From Pyxidicoccus trucidator (lineage in GTDB: Bacteria; Myxococcota; Myxococcia; Myxococcales; Myxococcaceae): 64,000 nt of DNA. Position numbers and translations under genes: made by a program. The stretch's first letter is position 1; every line of letters begins with the position of its first letter. This document shows positions 58,464 to 64,000 of this stretch, in pieces. The notes beneath the pieces were generated by a model that ran no database searches, had not been told where the DNA came from, and worked only from the letters and a program-made list of their open reading frames with translations. The stretch spans positions 343,339-407,338 of the forward strand of contig NZ_JAAIXZ010000007.1 in NCBI RefSeq assembly GCF_010894435.1. The letters run 5' to 3'.

Positions 58464-58494
58464 GCCTCCCACCAGGCTCCCGGCGACGCCGGTG

Positions 58495-58530
58495 AAGGGC
58501 GGCTCCTCCCTCCCGGGAGGGGGCGCCCTT
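58495..58530 (+). terminator. Hairpin between sctI and sctJ
   Basis: AAGGGCG...GCGCCCTT with an inner CTCC/GGGAG stem, followed by CCGCGTTTTCC. It looks like a leaky intrinsic terminator inside the secretion locus, 31 bases after sctI. It would lower expression of the basal-body genes relative to the needle/rod genes, or separate two transcripts. Confidence 0.6.
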
Positions 58531-58567
58531 CCGCGTTTTCCGGGGGCCTAGTAAGCTCTCTCCGCCC

Positions 58568-59383
58568 ATGATTCGCCGACCGCACGCGTTTGCCGCCCCG
58601 CTCCTCGCCCTCTTCCTCCTGACGGGCTGCCACATCGAGCTCCAGCACGAGCTGACGGAGTCGGACGCCAACGAAATCTACGTCCTGCTCAGCAAGAACG
58701 GCATCAACGCCAAGAAGGAGAAGGAGGAGGGCGGCAACGAGGTCCGGTTCATGATCACCGTGCCCAAGGCGGACGCCGCCCAGGCCGCGGAGCTGCTCAA
58801 GCGCAACTCGCTGCCGCGCCCGGTGGAGAAGGGCCTGGCCCACTTCGCCAAGGGCAGCATGGTGCCCACCGCCACCGAGGAGCGCGCCATGCTCCTCAAG
58901 GCGATGGGCGGCGAGGTCTCCAACGCGCTCAATCAGATTGACGGCGTGCTGGAAGCGCGCGCCATCGTCATGATTCCGGAGAACAACGACCTGACGCAGC
59001 CGGAGAACAAGCCGATGCCGTCCGCGTCGGTGTTCATCAAGTACCGGCCCACGGACGGCAACAAGCTGCCCATCTCCGAGGCGATGGTGAAGAGCTTCGC
59101 CGCCTCCGCGGTGCCGGAGCTGAAGCCGGACGCGGTGACGGTGCTGATGACGCAGGCGATGCTGCCCACGGCCGAGACGGACTCGGAGAGCCGGCTGCAG
59201 GACGTGCTGGGGCTGCGGATGACGGTGGCCAGCGCGAGCCAGTTCAAGGTGATGTTCGCGGGCGCCTTCGCGCTGGTGCTGGTGATGATGGGGCTGACGG
59301 CGTGGACCTTCATGCGCTCGGGTTCCAGCGCTCCGGCCGCGCGCGCCGGAGGCCGCGCCCGGGGCCGTCCGCCGGAGGCCTGA
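58568..59383 (+). CDS. sctJ: Type III secretion inner-ring lipoprotein SctJ
   Basis: A 271-residue YscJ/PrgK-family lipoprotein: signal peptide with lipobox LTGC (Cys18), two ring-building domains (IYVLLSKNGINAKKE, the RVEALP-like PRPVEKGLAHFAKGSMVPTA, and LEARAIVMIPENNDL), then a C-terminal transmembrane helix (VMFAGAFALVLVMMGLTAWT) and a short basic tail. SctJ forms the periplasmic part of the inner-membrane basal-body ring, which is distinct from the flagellar FliF because of its lipoprotein signal and small size. Confidence 0.95.
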   Translation: MIRRPHAFAAPLLALFLLTGCHIELQHELTESDANEIYVLLSKNGINAKKEKEEGGNEVRFMITVPKADAAQAAELLKRNSLPRPVEKGLAHFAKGSMVPTATEERAMLLKAMGGEVSNALNQIDGVLEARAIVMIPENNDLTQPENKPMPSASVFIKYRPTDGNKLPISEAMVKSFAASAVPELKPDAVTVLMTQAMLPTAETDSESRLQDVLGLRMTVASASQFKVMFAGAFALVLVMMGLTAWTFMRSGSSAPAARAGGRARGRPPEA

Positions 59384-59454
59384 CGCCCGGCCCACTCCGG
59401 CGGCAGGCTTCCTCTCCCCTCCCAGCGGGCGGCCGTGAGCCCGCGAGGTGACGT

Positions 59455-61362
59455 TTGGACTCGTTCTTCACCTCGCTCAACAAGCGCCAGAGCATGCTGC
59501 TCCTGACGGCCGTCACCTTCGGCGGTCAGGAGAGCCTTGGCGCCTTCGAGCACCTCCCGGAAGAGGAGAGCGCGCTGCTCAAGCACCGCGCGCAGGAAAT
59601 CCTCCAGATTCCGCGTGAGAAGCGCATCCCCGCGCTGGTGCAGGAAATCAAGCGGCTGGTGAAGGACCGGCGTGGGCAGCTGTGGAGCGCCGAGCCGGAG
59701 CGGCTGGCGGCGCTGCTGCAGCGCGAGCGTGGCGCGCTGGTGGAAGTCGTGCTGCGCGCGCTGCCGGGCGCGCTGGCGGACGCGGTGCGCACCCACCTGC
59801 CGCCCTCGCGGGTGAAGCTCTCCCGCGAGGTGCGCCCCCAGGTGCTGGACATCGTCCGGTGGAAGCTGGAGGAGGTGCTGGCGCGCGAGGCGGCGGCGCA
59901 GCAGGCCGCGGGCTTCAAGTTCTCCGACGTGCTCAACCTGCAGCAGCGCGAGCTGCTCACCGTCTGCGACAGGCTGGGCGCGCGCGTGCTGGGGCCGGCC
60001 ATGGCGGGCCTTCCCGACGGCGAGCGCGAGGCCCTCTTCGAGCCGCTGCCGCCGGACCTGCGCCTGCTGGCCAACAAGTCCGTGGCGGCCAACGCCCCGC
60101 GCAAGCTGCCGGAGGAGGACGCGCGCGCGCAGCTGGAGCTGCATGAGGGGCTGAAGAACCTGGGCGGCGCCATCCGCAGCGCGGGTGTGCAGCGGCTGTC
60201 TCGCGCGTGCGTGGCGCAGTCTCCGGAGTTCGCCGCGCGCATGCTGGAGAAGCACCGCGGCGAGTTCGGCGGCCTCATCGCGAAGTGGGTGCGCGAGGAG
60301 CGCATCCGCCCCACCGCCCGGGGCGACGGCGGCCGCACCGACATCGTCATGGACCTGGAGCGGCTGGCCACGCGCGGCCTCATCGAGCGCCCGGTGCGCC
60401 TGGCGTCGCCGCCTCCGCCCCGCCAGTCCGCGGTGCTCCCGCCGCCGCCGGGCGCGCGCCGGGCCGCCGCCGCCGCTGCTGCGCCTTCCCGTGCGGCCCC
60501 GTCCGTCCCGGAGGCGCCTCGCGCGTCCGTGCGCGGCCCCGCCGTGTCCCGGCAGCAGCCCCGCTCGTCCATGGCCGGCCCCGCCGCGTCCCGGCAGGAG
60601 CCCGCCGTCCGCCGTGACGCCATGGCCGAGCGCGCGGCCCGGAACGCGGGGGCCCTCTCCGGCCGCGAGCCCTCCCGCGTCTCGCCCGGGGTGAAGGCGG
60701 GCGCGCAGGATGGCTCGGCCGTGCACCGGGTGCCGCCCCGCCGTGAGAACTCCATCGCCACGCCCGCCGCCGGGGGCCGCCGTGAGGGTGGGCCCGAGCC
60801 CCGGCCGTCGCGGGCCGTGAAGGGAGACCCGGAGGGCGCCCGCATCGGCCCGCCGCCCTCGCGCCTGGGCCTGCGCGGCGCCCAGCGCTCCGAGGGCCCT
60901 CCGACGAATGCCGAGCCCGGCCGGGAGCGCTCCCGCGTCTCGGGCGGCGAGTCCTCGCGGGTGCAGCCGCGCGAGGGCGGCGAGGCCTCGCGAGTGCAGC
61001 AGCGCCCGCCCGAGGAGCTGTCCCGTGCCTCCCGGATGCGGCCCCGCGCCGAGCCGGAGCCCGAGTCCCGGCCGCCCCGTGAGGACCCGGAGGGCTCGCG
61101 GGTGTTCCGCTCGCGCGGCTCCATCCCCGCGGCCCGGCCCGGGGCCAAGGCAGGGGGCCCCCGGGAGGAGGCTCCGCCGGAGCGGCCTCCCCGGGTGCTG
61201 GCCGGGCGGGCGACCACGTCCCCGGGCCAGGGGGCGGCCCCCCCGGGCCCAGGCACAGGGGAGGGCACGTCGGTGCAGCGCCGGCCCCGCTCGACGTCGG
61301 GGACGGACCGTCCGGTGCCTCCGGGCGCGGGTGGGCGTGGACCGAAGGGCGGAACGCGCTAG
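59455..61362 (+). CDS. FliG/SctK-like secretion protein with long disordered tail
   Basis: A 635-residue cytoplasmic protein. Residues 1-320 are folded and helical, starting RQSMLLLTAVTFGGQESLGA (FliG-N-like) and including LLQRERGALVEVVLRALPGA, like the FliG middle-domain motif. The rest (~320-635) is a Pro/Arg/Ser/Gly-rich tail with repeated SRV-type motifs. It occupies the slot between sctJ and sctL where SctK is expected; SctK and FliG both sit under the inner ring. The start is TTG 59455 with GAGGTGA before it. The FliG relation is inference from short motifs. Confidence 0.68.
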   Translation: MDSFFTSLNKRQSMLLLTAVTFGGQESLGAFEHLPEEESALLKHRAQEILQIPREKRIPALVQEIKRLVKDRRGQLWSAEPERLAALLQRERGALVEVVLRALPGALADAVRTHLPPSRVKLSREVRPQVLDIVRWKLEEVLAREAAAQQAAGFKFSDVLNLQQRELLTVCDRLGARVLGPAMAGLPDGEREALFEPLPPDLRLLANKSVAANAPRKLPEEDARAQLELHEGLKNLGGAIRSAGVQRLSRACVAQSPEFAARMLEKHRGEFGGLIAKWVREERIRPTARGDGGRTDIVMDLERLATRGLIERPVRLASPPPPRQSAVLPPPPGARRAAAAAAAPSRAAPSVPEAPRASVRGPAVSRQQPRSSMAGPAASRQEPAVRRDAMAERAARNAGALSGREPSRVSPGVKAGAQDGSAVHRVPPRRENSIATPAAGGRREGGPEPRPSRAVKGDPEGARIGPPPSRLGLRGAQRSEGPPTNAEPGRERSRVSGGESSRVQPREGGEASRVQQRPPEELSRASRMRPRAEPEPESRPPREDPEGSRVFRSRGSIPAARPGAKAGGPREEAPPERPPRVLAGRATTSPGQGAAPPGPGTGEGTSVQRRPRSTSGTDRPVPPGAGGRGPKGGTR

Positions 61363-61386
61363 CATCCGGGCCTCAAGGAGCACCGC

Positions 61387-62061
61387 ATGGCTATCGGCAA
61401 GGTGATCAAAGGTGACGGGACGGTCGAGCCGGGCCTCGCGTCGGAGCGGCCCGTGCTGCGGCCCCCTCGCGCCGGCGTGATGAACGCCGAGGTCTTCGAG
61501 GCCCGGCAGGGCGCGCAGTCCATTCTCGAGGACGCCCAGCGCGAGAAGGAGCGCATCCTCGCCGAGGCCCAGCGCGAGCGTGAGGAGCTGCTGGCGAAGA
61601 CGCGGGATCAGGGCCGCCAGGAGGGCCTGGCGCAGGCCACCGAAATCATCCTCCGCGCGAAGATGCAGGCCGGGGAGCTGCTCGGCAACAACGAGAGGGA
61701 CGTCATCGCGCTGGCGCTGCGGATGGCGGAGAAGATCATCGGCCGCAGCCTGGAGAAGGACCCGGACCTGATGGTGGAGCTGTGCGCGGCGGCCATCGAC
61801 AACCTGCGCAGCGCGCGGGCCATGGTGCTGCGGGTGCACCCGAAGACGGCGGCGGTGCTGCGCGCCAAGAAGCCGGTCCTCATGGAGCTGATTGGCCGGG
61901 CGGTGGACCTGGCCATCAAGGAGGACCCGGAGGTGGCCCCCGTGGGCTGCATCGTCCAGACGGAGTTCGGCACGGTGGACGCGCAGCTGCCCACCCAGCT
62001 CGAGATGCTCCAGAACGTCCTCCTTCCGGACCCGAACGGCCGGAAGGAAGGGCCGGCCTGA
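61387..62061 (+). CDS. sctL: Type III secretion ATPase regulator SctL
   Basis: A 224-residue FliH/YscL-family protein. The N-terminal ~75 residues lead into a long charged coiled coil (QREKERILAEAQRERE, LAKTRDQGRQEGLAQA), then the globular C-terminal domain (GELLGNNERDVIALALRMAE, GRSLEKDPDLMVELCAAA) ends in VGCIVQTEFGTVDAQLPTQL. It is the stator that links the SctN ATPase to the sorting platform. It is ten bases from sctN, consistent with co-translation. Confidence 0.93.
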   Translation: MAIGKVIKGDGTVEPGLASERPVLRPPRAGVMNAEVFEARQGAQSILEDAQREKERILAEAQREREELLAKTRDQGRQEGLAQATEIILRAKMQAGELLGNNERDVIALALRMAEKIIGRSLEKDPDLMVELCAAAIDNLRSARAMVLRVHPKTAAVLRAKKPVLMELIGRAVDLAIKEDPEVAPVGCIVQTEFGTVDAQLPTQLEMLQNVLLPDPNGRKEGPA

Positions 62062-62071
62062 GAGGGCGACC

Positions 62072-63385
62072 ATGGCCATCGACCTCGCGCATTACTTCGA
62101 CCTCATCAAGGAAGCGCAGGTGGTGCGCGTCCGGGGCCGCGTCACCGAGCTGACCGGCCTCATCATCAAGGCCAGCGTCCCCAACGTGCGCGTGGGTGAG
62201 CTGGTGCTCATCAAGACCCGCAACCGCACCGCGGTGAAGGCGGAGGTGGTGGGCTTCCAGGGCGACGAGGTCATGCTCATGCCCCTGGGCGAGCTGCAGG
62301 GCATCGGCCCGGACAGCGAGGTGGTGCCCACCGGAAAGCCGCTGAGCATCAAGTGCGGCGAGGGGTTGCTCGGCCGTGTCCTCAACGGCATCGGCGAGCC
62401 CATGGACGGCAGCCCTCTGCCCGACGAGGGGCTCATCGACTGGTCCGTGGACCGCGACTGCCCGGACCCCTTCACCCGCCAGCGAATCGAGAAGCCGCTG
62501 CCCCTGGGCGTGCGCTGCATCGACGGGCTGCTCACCGTGGGCGAGGGCCAGCGCGTGGGCCTCTTCGCCGGCTCCGGCGTCGGCAAGTCCACGCTGATGG
62601 GACAGATAGCGCGCAACACGACGGCGGACCTGTGCGTCGTGGCCCTCATCGGCGAGCGTGGCCGCGAGGTGCGCGAGTTCATCGAGGACGCCATGGGCGA
62701 GGAGGGCATGAAGCGCTCCGTGCTGGTGTGCGCCACCTCGGACCAGCCCAGCCTCGTGCGCCTCCGCGCCGCCTACGTGGCCACGGCCATCGCCGAGTAC
62801 TTCCGCGAGCGCGGCGGCAACGTGCTCTTCATGCTCGACACGGTGACACGTCTGGCCCGTGCCCAGCGTGAGATTGGCCTCGCTGTCGGTGAGCCCCCGG
62901 CCCGCCAGGGCTACCCGCCGAGTGTGTTCTCCATGCTGCCGCGCATCCTGGAGCGCACGGGCAACTCGCTGAAGGGCAAGTGCACCGCCATCTACACGTG
63001 CCTCGTGGCCGGCGGTGACATGGAAGAGCCCATCGCCGACGAGGTCCGCGGTATTCTCGACGGCCACTTCATCCTCAACCGCGCCCTGGGCGAGCGCAAC
63101 CAGTGGCCCGCCATGGACGTGCTGGCCAGCCTCAGCCGTGTGATGAGCGGCATCGTCAGCAAGGAGCACAAGAAGGCCGCGGGCACCCTGCGCGAGCTGC
63201 TCTCCACGTATGAGAAGCAGCGGGACCTCATCCTCCTGGGCGCCTACCAGTACGGCACGGACCCCCGCACGGACCGGGCCATTGACAAGTACGACGCCAT
63301 CATCGACTTCCTGAAGCAGGACACCCACTCCAACTCCCAATTCGAGGACACGGTGGCCCAGCTCATCGCCCTGTTCGAGGACTGA
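62072..63385 (+). CDS. sctN: Type III secretion ATPase SctN
   Basis: A 437-residue ATPase of the FliI/YscN class. Walker A is GSGVGKST (167-174), followed by the family block VVALIGERGREVREFIED, Walker B VLFMLDTVTRLARAQRE and the ARQGYPPSVFSMLPRILERT stretch of secretion ATPases. It strips chaperones from substrates and powers unfolding at the export gate. The N-terminal ~90 residues form the conserved beta-barrel. The start is ATG 62072 with an AGAGGGCGACC leader. It is followed by sctO. Confidence 0.97.
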   Translation: MAIDLAHYFDLIKEAQVVRVRGRVTELTGLIIKASVPNVRVGELVLIKTRNRTAVKAEVVGFQGDEVMLMPLGELQGIGPDSEVVPTGKPLSIKCGEGLLGRVLNGIGEPMDGSPLPDEGLIDWSVDRDCPDPFTRQRIEKPLPLGVRCIDGLLTVGEGQRVGLFAGSGVGKSTLMGQIARNTTADLCVVALIGERGREVREFIEDAMGEEGMKRSVLVCATSDQPSLVRLRAAYVATAIAEYFRERGGNVLFMLDTVTRLARAQREIGLAVGEPPARQGYPPSVFSMLPRILERTGNSLKGKCTAIYTCLVAGGDMEEPIADEVRGILDGHFILNRALGERNQWPAMDVLASLSRVMSGIVSKEHKKAAGTLRELLSTYEKQRDLILLGAYQYGTDPRTDRAIDKYDAIIDFLKQDTHSNSQFEDTVAQLIALFED

Positions 63386-63435
63386 CGCCGGGCCGGGGGT
63401 GCGCGGCTGGAATTCCGGGTTAGGATGGCGCCACC

Positions 63436-63924
63436 ATGCCCCCGTATCGGTTGCAAGTGCTTCAGGACATGCGCGCCCGCGCCAAGGAGGAGGCCGAGCA
63501 GGCCTTCGCCGCGTCCGTCGAGGCCCTGAAGAAGGAGAAGGTGGAGCTCCAGCGGCTCATCGACGAGCTGGAGCGCCGCAAGCGCGAGCGCAAGGAGAAG
63601 GTGGCCGCGTACCTCAAGGAGGTCATGGCCAAGGGCGCCGGCATCAACGGCATGAACATGATGAGCCGCTTCGAGCAGCGCCTGAAGGACGAGGAGGCGC
63701 AGGTGGCGCTGGAGGTGGAGCGCCAGCGGGAGGCGGTGAAGGTGGCCGAGCGGGTGATGGAGCAGCGCCGCCAGGCGATGGCGGACGCTACCATGGAGCT
63801 CAAGGCCATCGAGAAGCACAAGGAGACCTGGCAGAAGCAGGTGAAGCACGAGCGCCAGCAGCGTGAGGAGCTGAGCCAGGAGGAGATTGGCAATGCCTTG
63901 TTCCTGGCTCGGCAGCGCAAGTAA
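63436..63924 (+). CDS. sctO: Type III secretion stalk protein SctO
   Basis: A 162-residue, almost entirely coiled-coil protein (LQRLIDELERRKRERKEKVA, ARAKEEAEQAFAASVEALKK) of the YscO/FliJ group, the central stalk that couples the SctN ring to the export gate. Length, charge pattern and the position directly after sctN fit. The break near MAKGAGINGMNMMSR is the hairpin turn. Confidence 0.88.
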   Translation: MPPYRLQVLQDMRARAKEEAEQAFAASVEALKKEKVELQRLIDELERRKRERKEKVAAYLKEVMAKGAGINGMNMMSRFEQRLKDEEAQVALEVERQREAVKVAERVMEQRRQAMADATMELKAIEKHKETWQKQVKHERQQREELSQEEIGNALFLARQRK

Positions 63925-63957
63925 CCTGCCGCCACCCCTTCCCTCGGGAAAGACGTC

Positions 63958-64000
63958 ATGAGCCGAGTCGACGACGACCGCGATGCAGCGCGCCTGGCTG
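63958..64000 (+). CDS. Next secretion-locus gene, 5' end only
   Basis: An ATG 33 bases after the sctO stop opens a frame (MSRVDDDRDAARLA) that runs off the window. By position it should be SctP/needle-length control or SctQ, but 14 codons are not enough to say. Confidence 0.5.
   Translation, partial: MSRVDDDRDAARLA

Noticed and set aside
58933..62079. Minus-strand open frame opposite sctJ, the FliG-like gene and sctL
   Set aside because: Antisense shadow over several well-defined genes; composition is typical of reverse-strand reading in high-GC DNA.
1..64000. tRNA, rRNA, CRISPR arrays, riboswitches, insertion sequences, phage attachment sites
   Set aside because: Looked for and not seen; only simple repeats, hairpins and one cassette-like island were found. 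Small structured RNAs could still be missed without a covariance-model search.

Overview
The window is high-GC DNA (roughly 70% G+C, strong GC3 codon bias) packed with genes and is most consistent with a myxobacterium of the family Myxococcaceae (Myxococcus, Corallococcus or Pyxidicoccus type). The reasons are a DUSAM-family protein, a SitA/DUF2380-like polymorphic lipoprotein toxin cassette, a spd-type EF-G signature, many lipoproteins and a myxobacterial-style non-flagellar type III secretion locus. No rRNA, tRNA, CRISPR array or intact insertion sequence was seen.

Layout. 0-16.3 kb is mostly housekeeping and transport: the C-terminus of a dicarboxylate/glutamate symporter, a SlyD-like FKBP, an OPT oligopeptide transporter, a small Cys-rich secreted protein paired with a DUSAM protein, an outer-membrane barrel, an orphan ADOP permease, an ABC-F ATPase, EF-G, an NTF2-like protein, soluble transhydrogenase and a tandem alpha/beta hydrolase. 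16.4-20.0 kb is an accessory island: a decayed gene end, a frameshifted outer-membrane-type protein, a SitA-like lipoprotein toxin with a C-terminal HH nuclease-like module, and a translationally coupled probable immunity gene. 20-36 kb holds RNA modification genes (an RsuA/RluB-type pseudouridine synthase and a TrmJ-like methyltransferase), a DUF1028 protein, a bacterial alpha-2-macroglobulin and PbpC separated by an inverted PLD gene, a DCC protein and a CotH-kinase lipoprotein. 36-46.8 kb carries a protease/propeller/outer-membrane-barrel fusion, an LVIVD lipoprotein, an EAL protein, a Gly/Ala repeat protein, a 7-bp VNTR and a flavin amine oxidase.

46.9-54.2 kb is a six-gene operon read right to left: a GbsR/MarR regulator, a LolD-like ATPase, two FtsX-type permeases, a LolA-like periplasmic carrier and an outer-membrane barrel. 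A strong inverted repeat lies upstream of the regulator. Together these parts could form a complete envelope-spanning route for a lipid, lipoprotein or other hydrophobic cargo.

55.5-64 kb is a type III secretion locus entered from a textbook sigma-54 promoter: a needle-like protein, a TPR chaperone, a small protein, a sigma-28-family sigma factor, SctI, SctJ, a FliG-like protein at the SctK position, SctL, SctN, SctO and the start of the next gene. The envelope export operon, the Sit-like cassette with its homopolymer frameshift, and the sigma-54-headed secretion locus are the parts most worth following up.
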